From JAWLCG01 sp041687295 (GTDB taxonomy: Bacteria; Planctomycetota; Phycisphaerae; SM23-33; FEN-1343), in NCBI GenBank assembly GCA_041687295.1, contig JAWLCG010000224.1, forward strand, positions 1-8,288: a stretch of DNA of 8,288 nt. The letters are read 5' to 3'. Shown here one piece after another: positions 1 through 5,664 of this stretch. The stretch's first letter is position 1. Each line of letters starts with the position of its first letter. Under the pieces are notes generated by a model, which did no database searches, was not told the DNA's origin, and worked only from the letters and a program-made list of their open reading frames with translations. Made by a program: the position numbers and the translations under genes.

Positions 1-779
1 ATCAGGCGCGTCTCGCCCGGCTGCCAGCCGAGGCTCTCCGGCAGGGCCGGGGTGAGGACCTGGTCGTCCCCGGCCAGGTCATCGAACTCGCCGTCCTGGT
101 CGAGGTCCCACGCCAGCTCGGTGATGGCGCAGTTGGACAGGGCCCAGCCGGCCAGCGTGACCGACTCCTCGGCCGGGTCCAGTTCGTAGGGCCCGCCGGG
201 GATGACCGTCGGGTACGACGGGGTCAGCACCCAGTCCCAGTTGAACACGCCGCCGTCACCGTCCCAGATCCTCATGGACCCCATGAACGCGCCGGTGCCC
301 AGGGTCAGCCGGCCGAGGCTGTAGGTGCCAGGGGCGATGGTCGGGGCGTAAGGGTCGGCGATCCAGGCCGCGCTGACGGCCGTGCCGGTGAAGGTGGCTG
401 CGTCGAGCCCCGCCGTGAGCGTCGTGGCCGGACCGGCGAAGGCCATGCCCTCCGGCGCCTCCAGGTAGGAGTCGAACTCCAGCGCGGGCATCAGGCCGAA
501 CAGCCCCGAGGCGGGCGACTGAAAGTCGTAGCCGCTGGGGTGGTTGTAGAAGTGGCCCCCGTCCACGTAGAAGGCGACCTCCGCGCGGGCGAAGGTCTGC
601 GGAATCGAGACCAGGATGTCGACATACCGCGCGCCTTCCAGGGCGGGGTCGTCGACGACTGCGGCGGGCGGCACCGGCGTCGATCCGAACTGTGGTTCCA
701 GCCAGATCTGGGGCACGGCCGCCCAGGCCCCTGCGGCCAGTCCCGTCAGACACGCCACGATCATCGCTGTGCGGATCAT
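1..779 (-). CDS. Secreted protein with C-terminal PKD-like segment, partial at left edge
   Basis: The reading frame starts at an ATG (779-777) behind a Shine-Dalgarno-like AGGGAG with 6 bases of spacing, and stays open for 259 codons to the window edge, so the C-terminus is missing. Residues 1-20 look like a signal peptide: basic Arg3, a hydrophobic core, then an AWA|A cleavage site at 20/21. The mature part is rich in Asp, Gly, Pro and aromatic residues, with segments such as FYVDGGHFYNHPSGYDF (70-86) and LEFDSYLEAP (100-109), as in secreted planctomycete proteins of unknown role. From about residue 194 the text GGPYELDP, then SVTLAGWALS, then AWDLDQDGEFDD matches the start of a PKD-type immunoglobulin-like domain. 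Export to the envelope or outside is inferred; no catalytic site is visible. IVAC at 7-10 fits a lipobox but lies very near the N-terminus. A sorting tail such as PEP-CTERM or dockerin may lie beyond the edge and cannot be assessed. Confidence 0.8.
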   Translation of the reverse strand, partial: MIRTAMIVACLTGLAAGAWAAVPQIWLEPQFGSTPVPPAAVVDDPALEGARYVDILVSIPQTFARAEVAFYVDGGHFYNHPSGYDFQSPASGLFGLMPALEFDSYLEAPEGMAFAGPATTLTAGLDAATFTGTAVSAAWIADPYAPTIAPGTYSLGRLTLGTGAFMGSMRIWDGDGGVFNWDWVLTPSYPTVIPGGPYELDPAEESVTLAGWALSNCAITELAWDLDQDGEFDDLAGDDQVLTPALPESLGWQPGETRL

Positions 780-872
780 CGGACTCTCCCTTCGGAATTG
801 GGCAGCGGGGGCGGGATCGGACGGGCCGACCGCCAGGCCGGCCAGGCGACACAGATAGGAATGCCTCTCCGC

Positions 873-886
873 TGCAACCCCTTGCA
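873..886 (-). repeat. Small inverted repeat at the predicted 5' end of the leader
   Basis: A perfect 5-bp inverted repeat, TGCAA and TTGCA around GGGG, sits at the first transcribed bases of the secreted-protein gene. It could form a short 5' hairpin in the mRNA or act as a weak operator. It is short enough to occur by chance. Confidence 0.25.
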
Positions 887-893
887 TAGTCTT

Positions 894-922
894 ACTCTAC
901 CGCGCGTCGGCGGGCGCGTCAA
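894..922 (-). promoter_or_regulatory. Sigma70-type promoter of the secreted-protein gene
   Basis: On the minus strand TTGACG (922-917) and TAGAGT (899-894) are separated by exactly 17 bases, close to the TTGACA/TATAAT consensus. Transcription would begin near 887, leaving a leader of about 108 bases before the ATG at 779. The leader starts with a small inverted repeat, TGCAA-GGGG-TTGCA (886-873 on the minus strand). The promoter lies in the 188-base gap after polA, so this gene need not depend on polA transcription. Confidence 0.6.
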
Positions 923-951
923 CGGGGGATCGGAGTTAAGCGAGGCTTCCC

Positions 952-971
952 GTAGGGCGGGCCCGCCCTAC
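952..971. repeat. Perfect 20-bp palindrome covering the polA stop codon
   Basis: GTAGGGCGGGCCCGCCCTAC reads identically on both strands. The polA stop codon (TAG, 970-968) lies inside it. As RNA it could fold into an 8-bp stem with a GGCC loop directly at the end of the polA message. No U-run follows on the minus strand, so it is not a canonical intrinsic terminator. It resembles the GTAG-led REP-type palindromes scattered in many bacterial genomes, but only one copy is present here. It could protect the mRNA 3' end or weakly terminate. Confidence 0.6.
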
Positions 972-3733
972 TTCGCGTCCATCCAGTTCTCGCCCACGCC
1001 GGTGTCGACGCGGAGCGGGACGCTCAGCTGCAGGGCGGACTCCATCTCCTGTACGATCATGGCCCGCTCGGGCTCCACGGCGTCGGTGGGCAGCTCGAAG
1101 ACCAGCTCATCGTGGATCTGCAGCAGCATGCGGCTGGGGCGGTTCTCTGCAGCGAGGCGGCGGTGGATGTTCACCATCGCCAGCTTGATCAGGTCGGCGG
1201 CGGAGCCCTGGACGACCGAGTTGATGGCGTAGCGCTCGGCGGCCGAGCGGGCGGCCTGGTTGCGCGAGTCGATCTCCGCGATGGGCCGGCGGCGCTTCAG
1301 GATCGTCTCGACGTAGCCGGTCCGCTTGGCCTGGGCGATGCACTCGGCCAGGAACGACTCGATCCGCGGAAACCGCGCCCGGTAGCGGTCAATGAACTCC
1401 TGGGCCTCGCCCCGCCCGATCCGCAGGGCCTGGCTGAGCCCGAAGGCCGTCTGCCCGTACACGATGCCGAAGTTGACCCCCTTGGCCCGCGCCCGCTGCT
1501 CGGGCGTGACTTCGTCGGCCGGCACGCCGAACACCTCGGCCGCCACGGTGCGATGGATGTCCTGGTTGGCCTCGAAGGCGGCCCGGAGCGTCTCGTCGCC
1601 GCTGAGGTGCGCCAGGATCCGCAGCTCGACCTGGCTGTAGTCGGCCGAGAGCAGCACGAAGCCCGCATCGGCCACGAACGCCGAGCGGATCCGTCGGCCC
1701 ATCTCCGTGCGGATCGGGATGTTCTGGAGGTTCGGGTCGCTGCTGCTCAGCCGCCCGGTGACCGTGCCGCCCTGGTTGAAGCTGCAGTGCACCCGCCCGG
1801 TGGCGGGGTGGACGGCCTCGGCCAGGGCCCGCAGGTAGGTGCCCAGCAGCTTGGTCAGCTGGCGGTACTCCAGGACCAGGGCGGGCAGCTCGTGCTCGGC
1901 CGCCAGGCGGTCGAGGACCTCCGCGTCGGTGCTCGGGCCGGTCTTGGTCCGCCGGATCACCGGCAGGCGGAGCTTCTCGAAGAGCACCTCGGCCAGCTGC
2001 TTGGGGCTGTCGGGGTTGAAGGGCTCGCCGGCGGCGGCGAAGATGCGGTCGCGCAAAACGTCGGCGGCCTTGTCCAGCTCCAGCTCCTGCCGCTTGAGCT
2101 GGGAGAGGTCCAGGGCGATGCCCGTCCGCTCCATGTCCACCAGGACGCTCAGCAGCGGCATCTCGACCCGCCCGAACAGCTCGGCCAGGCCCTTCTCGGC
2201 CAGTTGCGGCTCCAGGGCATCGGCCAGGCGCAGCGAGACCTCGGCGTCCTCGGCCGCGTAGGTGGCGACCTGCTCTGTGGGCACCTGGTCCATGGTCATC
2301 GCCCGGGTGCCGGTGCCGATGAGGTCCTGGATGGGAATGCAGGTGTACTGCAGGTACTGCTGGGCGAGGTTGTCGAGCTTGTTGCTGGCCGAGGGGTCCA
2401 GCACGTAGCCGGCCAGGTAGGTGTCGAAGGCGACCCCGCCCAGGGGCATGGCGGCGTTGGCCAGGACGATGGCGTCGTACTTGAGGTTCTGGCCCACCTT
2501 GGCGATGGCGGCGTCGGCCAGGATCGGCCCGAGCACCGCCCGCACGCGGTCGAGCTCCAGCACCGTCGCCCCCAGCGGGCCGCGGACGGGCACGTAGTAG
2601 CCCACCCCCGGCCGCCAGCTGAGCGACAGGCCCACCAGCTCGGCCCACATGGGTCGCCGGCTGGTCGTCTCGGTATCGACGCTGAGGCGGGTGACCTTCT
2701 CCTCGCGGATCCACTGCGCCAGGGCGTCCAGGGCCTCCGGCGTGTCGATGAGCCGCAGGTCGCAGTCGGCCGCCGCGCGGGGCCCAGCCGACGACGCCAC
2801 CGGTTCGCCCGGCGCGGCCTCGGGGGCGGGCGCCTCAGCCGGGGCCGGCGGCGCCGACTCGGGTGAGCCCCGCTCGGCCGCGAGGCGCTCCAGCCGTTCG
2901 ATCAGCCGGTGGAAGCCCAGCTGCTCGAAGATGGGCTTCACCGCCGGCAGGTCCACGCCGTGCCATTCGCACGCCTCCAGGGCCGTGGGCAGCTCCAGGT
3001 CGCGCCGCAGCTCGATGAGCCGGCGGGTCAGGGGCAGCTGCTCGGCGAAGGCCCGCAGATTCCCGGCCAGCTTGGGCGTCTGCTCGTCGGCGTGAGCGAC
3101 GACGGCCTGGGCGGTGCCGTACTTTTCGATGAGTTTCACGGCCGTCTTGGGCCCGACGCCCTTGACGCCGGGGATGTTGTCGACCGTGTCGCCGATGAGC
3201 GTCTGGACCTCCAGGGCCTGCTCGGGGCGGTAGCCCTTGCGCTCGGCCAGGGCGTCGGGGTCGATGGTCTCGTCGTTCATCGGGTCGTACATGGCCACGA
3301 AGGGCCCCAGCAGCTGCTCGAGGTCTTTGTCTCGGCTGACCAGGACGACCCGCATGTCGGGCCCGGCGAAGCGTTGGACGGCGCTGGCGAGGTAGTCGTC
3401 GGCCTCGGCCCCGTCGCCCCGCCAGATGGGGATGCCCAGGGCCTGCACGATTTCCACGATCCGCCGCTCCTGGGGGGCAAAATCCTCTGGGGGCGCGGGC
3501 CGCGTTGCTTTATACTGGGGGAACGATTGGGTCCTCTCCAGCGAGGCCACCGGCGAGTCCAGGGCCATGGCCAGGTAGTCCGGGCGATGGCGCTCCAGGA
3601 GGCCCAGCAGGCTGGTCGTGAAGACGTAGGTCGCCCGCGTCGGTTCGCCGGCCGGGCTGGTCAGGTCGCGAAAGGGCGCGAAGTACGCCCGGTAGATCTG
3701 GCTATGGCCGTCGAGGATGTAGAAGGTCTTCAC
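968..3733 (-). CDS. polA: DNA polymerase I
   Basis: DNA polymerase I fills gaps and removes RNA primers during replication and excision repair. The product is 921 residues from a GTG start, close to the 928 of the E. coli enzyme. The 5' nuclease domain (about 1-290) shows LDGH (7-10), AEADD (109-113), SRDKD (133-137) and GDTVDNIPGVKGVGPKTA with the helix-hairpin-helix (181-198). A Pro/Ala/Glu linker (about 291-322) follows. The 3'-5' proofreading domain keeps all metal ligands: DTE (D353, E355), GQNLKYD (D420) and YAAED (D496). The polymerase domain has TGRLSSSDPNLQNIP (659-673), motif A SADYSQVELR (D698), motif B RARAKGVNFGIVYG (R747, K751, F755, Y759) and motif C HDE (874-876). Both exonucleases and the polymerase should be active. 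GTG 3733 is chosen because GGGAG lies 7 bases upstream and LDGH then falls at the usual distance. A longer frame from TTG at 3808 would start inside the predicted -35 box. Confidence 0.97.
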   Translation of the reverse strand: MKTFYILDGHSQIYRAYFAPFRDLTSPAGEPTRATYVFTTSLLGLLERHRPDYLAMALDSPVASLERTQSFPQYKATRPAPPEDFAPQERRIVEIVQALGIPIWRGDGAEADDYLASAVQRFAGPDMRVVLVSRDKDLEQLLGPFVAMYDPMNDETIDPDALAERKGYRPEQALEVQTLIGDTVDNIPGVKGVGPKTAVKLIEKYGTAQAVVAHADEQTPKLAGNLRAFAEQLPLTRRLIELRRDLELPTALEACEWHGVDLPAVKPIFEQLGFHRLIERLERLAAERGSPESAPPAPAEAPAPEAAPGEPVASSAGPRAAADCDLRLIDTPEALDALAQWIREEKVTRLSVDTETTSRRPMWAELVGLSLSWRPGVGYYVPVRGPLGATVLELDRVRAVLGPILADAAIAKVGQNLKYDAIVLANAAMPLGGVAFDTYLAGYVLDPSASNKLDNLAQQYLQYTCIPIQDLIGTGTRAMTMDQVPTEQVATYAAEDAEVSLRLADALEPQLAEKGLAELFGRVEMPLLSVLVDMERTGIALDLSQLKRQELELDKAADVLRDRIFAAAGEPFNPDSPKQLAEVLFEKLRLPVIRRTKTGPSTDAEVLDRLAAEHELPALVLEYRQLTKLLGTYLRALAEAVHPATGRVHCSFNQGGTVTGRLSSSDPNLQNIPIRTEMGRRIRSAFVADAGFVLLSADYSQVELRILAHLSGDETLRAAFEANQDIHRTVAAEVFGVPADEVTPEQRARAKGVNFGIVYGQTAFGLSQALRIGRGEAQEFIDRYRARFPRIESFLAECIAQAKRTGYVETILKRRRPIAEIDSRNQAARSAAERYAINSVVQGSAADLIKLAMVNIHRRLAAENRPSRMLLQIHDELVFELPTDAVEPERAMIVQEMESALQLSVPLRVDTGVGENWMDAK

Positions 3734-3779
3734 GGCGGCTCTCCCGGGCTGCAGGTGGCGGTTGGCGGCGACCCAGTGA

Positions 3780-3808
3780 AGGCTACCCATGGCGGCCGAA
3801 GGCGTCAA
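3780..3808 (-). promoter_or_regulatory. Probable polA promoter
   Basis: On the minus strand TTGACG (3808-3803) is followed after 17 bases by TAGCCT (3785-3780), a weak -10. Transcription would start near 3773, about 40 bases before the GTG start of polA. This excludes the in-frame TTG at 3808 and ATG at 3790 as starts if the promoter is real. The -35 boxes of this promoter and of the rightward one lie 23 bases apart, back to back. Confidence 0.45.
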
Positions 3809-3831
3809 CGGTGGCCCCGCCCAAAAAAGTA

Positions 3832-3860
3832 TTGACGCAGGCCGGGCTCAGACCGATACT
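3832..3860 (+). promoter_or_regulatory. Probable promoter of the coiled-coil gene
   Basis: TTGACG (3832-3837) and GATACT (3855-3860) are spaced by 17 bases, giving 5/6 and 4/6 matches to sigma70 consensus. The predicted start near 3867 leaves a leader of about 138 bases before the ATG at 4005. The -10 box is enclosed by the inverted repeat at 3851-3866. Confidence 0.5.
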
Positions 3861-3866
3861 TCGGTC
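3851..3866. promoter_or_regulatory. Operator-like inverted repeat over the -10 box
   Basis: GACCGA-TACT-TCGGTC is a perfect 6-bp inverted repeat with a 4-base centre that coincides with the rightward -10 element. A dimeric repressor bound here would block RNA polymerase. Because the site ends just before the predicted transcription start, it is more likely read as DNA than as an RNA hairpin. It does not match a LexA box or another operator I know. The assignment is inference. Confidence 0.35.
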
Positions 3867-4004
3867 CATGGTCCCGCCTGAACCCGCCGGCCGGCCTGGC
3901 CGAAGGGGCAGACGGTGCCCCAACCGGCGGCAACGGAACCCTCGTATTCTAAGCTCCCCCCGAGCCTGGACCGCGTACACACGCTCGATCGAAGGAGTCG
4001 TAGC

Positions 4005-5384
4005 ATGGCCCGCGTAGTGCAACGCCAGACCAGCCCTCCCTACCTGTTGTTCCTCTTCCTGTTCCTGTTCCTGATCGCCACCACGGTCGCGATCATCTTC
4101 TACACCAAGTGGTCGGACACCTCCGGCGCCCTGGCGCGTGCCCAGAGCGACCAGGAGACGTTCTACCGCCCCAGCGACATCAACGACCCGGCCGTCTCGG
4201 CGATGGTCGCCCAGGCCCGCCAGGGCCGGACCACCGTCCTGCGGCAGATGCTCAAGGAGCAGGGCGACCTGGCCGCCGCCGTCACCGGCACGGCCGTCGA
4301 CGCCCAGCAGGCCATCACCGAGGCCCAGACCACCCTGGCCAGCCTCGAGGCCTCCACGGGCCTGGTCGCCCTGGCCCAGCAGCAGAGCAAGGACATTGAG
4401 GCCCTGCGCGAGCAAAACAAGCAGCTCTCGGCCCAGAACGACCAGCTCGCCGCCAACCTGCAGGCCCGCAGCCAGGCCCTGGCCCAAGCCCAGCAGGAGT
4501 TCACCAGCCAGGTCGACCAGCTCAAGCAGCAGCTCCAGGGCGAGCAGACCAAGCTCAGCGACCTGACCGGCGGCATCACCACCCGCATGGGTGGCCTGCG
4601 GAGCGAGTTCAAGCAGCTCAGCGATGAGAAGGACCGCCAGATCAGCCTGCTGATTCAGCAGAAGAACGACCTCAACCAGCAGCTCGCCGACCGCGACGCC
4701 CGCACGGTCGAGCTGCTCAGCGAGCTCGAGAAGCGCAAGCCCGCCGGTCCCGGCATGGCGGCCGCCACCACCCCCGACGGGCGGGTCCTGCGGGTCCAGC
4801 CCGACCTGGGCATCGCCTACATCAACGTTGGCGCCCGCGACCGCGTGAAGGTCGGCATGCCCTTCGAGGTCTACAGCGCCCGCAAGGGCATCAGCGACGA
4901 GGGACGCGGCAAGGGCTCGCTCATCGTCACCGACGTCCAGGCCGGCACCGCCGAGGCCGAGATCACCCGCTGGCAGGGCAGCGACCCGATCATCGAGGGC
5001 GACCTGATCGGCAACATCGCCTTCGATCCCAACCGCAGCTACACCTTCGTGGTGATGGGCGACTTCGACATCAACGGCGACGGCCGGCCCGACCCGCTCG
5101 GCCAGCAGCGGGTCAAGCAGCTGATCCTCGAGTACGGCGGGCGCCTCGCCGACGAGGTCAGCGTGGACACCGACTTCGTCGTCATGGGCACCGCGCCCAA
5201 CCCCGGCCGCCAGCCGCGGGACGACGAGCCCGAGACCACCCGCATGCTCTACCAGAACCGCATGGCCGAGGCCGGCGGCTACCAGTCCGTCCAGCAGGCC
5301 GCCACCGCCCTGCGGATCCCCATCCTCAACACCAACCGCTTCCTGTCCTTCCTGGGCTTCACCCCCGAGGTGCTTAAGTACTAG
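4005..5384 (+). CDS. Membrane-anchored coiled-coil protein with C-terminal BRCT-like domain
   Basis: This 459-residue protein is not one I can name. The ATG at 4005 is chosen because AAGGAG lies 7 bases upstream; a longer frame from 3915 lacks such a site. A basic N-terminus (R3, R7) precedes one transmembrane helix (about 13-33, very rich in Leu/Phe), so the rest should lie outside the cytoplasm by the positive-inside rule. Residues about 120-245 form a Gln/Glu/Leu-rich coiled coil. Residues about 256-342 look like a small beta domain (IAYINVGARDRVKVGMPFEV, then EGDLIGNIAF), reminiscent of the FlgT C-terminal or MreC beta domains. Residues about 346-452 read like a BRCT domain: FVVMGDF, VKQLILEYGG, VSVDTDFVVMG, then QQAATALRIPI and NRFLSFLGF, with an insert near 398-424. 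The gene is transcribed divergently from polA and ends at a strong terminator. A scaffold or adhesion role in the envelope is a guess; no enzyme motif is seen. Confidence 0.85.
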   Translation: MARVVQRQTSPPYLLFLFLFLFLIATTVAIIFYTKWSDTSGALARAQSDQETFYRPSDINDPAVSAMVAQARQGRTTVLRQMLKEQGDLAAAVTGTAVDAQQAITEAQTTLASLEASTGLVALAQQQSKDIEALREQNKQLSAQNDQLAANLQARSQALAQAQQEFTSQVDQLKQQLQGEQTKLSDLTGGITTRMGGLRSEFKQLSDEKDRQISLLIQQKNDLNQQLADRDARTVELLSELEKRKPAGPGMAAATTPDGRVLRVQPDLGIAYINVGARDRVKVGMPFEVYSARKGISDEGRGKGSLIVTDVQAGTAEAEITRWQGSDPIIEGDLIGNIAFDPNRSYTFVVMGDFDINGDGRPDPLGQQRVKQLILEYGGRLADEVSVDTDFVVMGTAPNPGRQPRDDEPETTRMLYQNRMAEAGGYQSVQQAATALRIPILNTNRFLSFLGFTPEVLKY

Positions 5385-5409
5385 CCCATAGGCCCTGACG
5401 CGAACCCCA

Positions 5410-5446
5410 GGAGCCCGCCCCCCCACCGGGGCGGGCTCCTTCTTTT
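5410..5446 (+). terminator. Intrinsic terminator of the coiled-coil gene
   Basis: A perfect 12-bp stem, GGAGCCCGCCCC (5410-5421) paired with GGGGCGGGCTCC (5428-5439) around a 6-base loop, is followed by TTCTTTT. It lies 25 bases past the stop codon. The minus strand has no T-run after the stem, so it acts rightward. Confidence 0.9.
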
Positions 5447-5453
5447 CATATAG

Positions 5454-5471
5454 CCCCGGGCTTGCCCGGGG
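5454..5471. repeat. GC-rich stem-loop between convergent genes
   Basis: CCCCGGGC and GCCCGGGG form an 8-bp inverted repeat around TT, only 7 bases after the T-run of the preceding terminator. No T-run follows on either strand. It may be a second transcription barrier or a short repeat element. Confidence 0.5.
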
Positions 5472-5521
5472 TCTTCGCCTCCGAGGGAACGTCGGGCCGT
5501 GGTGAAGCGCCCGGAAGAGAC

Positions 5522-5563
5522 CCCACGGATTGCGGTTCGCTGTCGCGAACCTCCATCCGTGGG
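5522..5563. repeat. 42-base two-stem palindromic element
   Basis: The outer arms CCCACGGAT (5522-5530) and ATCCGTGGG (5555-5563) pair over 9 bp. The inner arms GGTTCGC (5534-5540) and GCGAACC (5545-5551) pair over 7 bp around a TGTC loop. The two stems are separated by a symmetrical 3-by-3 internal loop. It has no T-run and is not needed by either neighbouring terminator. It could be a REP-type element, a structured small RNA or a protein-binding palindrome. Nothing coding is convincing here. Confidence 0.65.
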
Positions 5564-5598
5564 CTTGGAGAAGACGGCAGGGCGCCCCATCGGTGCGC

Positions 5599-5638
5599 AG
5601 AAGAACGCCCGCGGTCCGTGCGCGACGGGCCGCGGGCG
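5599..5638 (-). terminator. Intrinsic terminator of the aminotransferase gene
   Basis: Read leftward, CGCCCGCGG (5638-5630) pairs with CCGCGGGCG (5614-5606) over 9 bp. The stem then continues through one G-U pair and 4 more base pairs to a 5-base loop. It is followed by TTCTTCT (5605-5599). It starts 27 bases after the stop codon of the aminotransferase gene. With the rightward terminator at 5410-5446 it insulates the two convergent genes. Confidence 0.75.
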
Positions 5639-5664
5639 GTCGGGGATTCTTGCGGACGCGGTCG

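Noticed and set aside
750..779. Lipoprotein signal (IVAC lipobox) in the secreted protein
   Set aside because: The cysteine is only residue 10, leaving too short a hydrophobic stretch before it; a standard signal peptidase site at AWA|A fits better.
256..852. Open frame of 198 codons on the minus strand near the left end
   Set aside because: It is an Arg/Gly/Pro-rich shadow in another frame of the secreted-protein gene, which has a signal peptide and a ribosome binding site.
1112..2866. Long open frame of 584 codons on the plus strand, antisense to polA
   Set aside because: It is a mirror of the polA codons in GC-rich DNA: it is dominated by Gly, Leu, Val, Gln and Asp, has no domain, and lies opposite a fully conserved polymerase.
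3734..3808. Upstream extension of polA to TTG 3808 or ATG 3790
   Set aside because: The TTG is part of the predicted -35 box, neither codon has a ribosome binding site, and the extra residues do not resemble the polymerase N-terminus.
3851..3866. LexA/SOS box near polA
   Set aside because: The repeat GACCGA-TACT-TCGGTC does not match the CTGT-N8-ACAG or GAAC-N4-GTTC patterns.
3915..4004. Upstream extension of the coiled-coil protein by 30 residues
   Set aside because: There is no ribosome binding site before 3915, while ATG 4005 has AAGGAG at ideal spacing and puts the membrane helix close to the N-terminus.
3783..5426. Open frame of 547 codons on the minus strand, antisense to the coiled-coil gene
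   Set aside because: Its composition is low-complexity Gly/Leu/Ala/Val, it runs through the divergent promoter region, and the opposite strand has a good start, a membrane helix and a terminator.
5522..5563. tRNA or T-arm-like structure, because of GGTTCGC
   Set aside because: There is no cloverleaf: only one coaxial hairpin is present, with no anticodon arm or acceptor stem.
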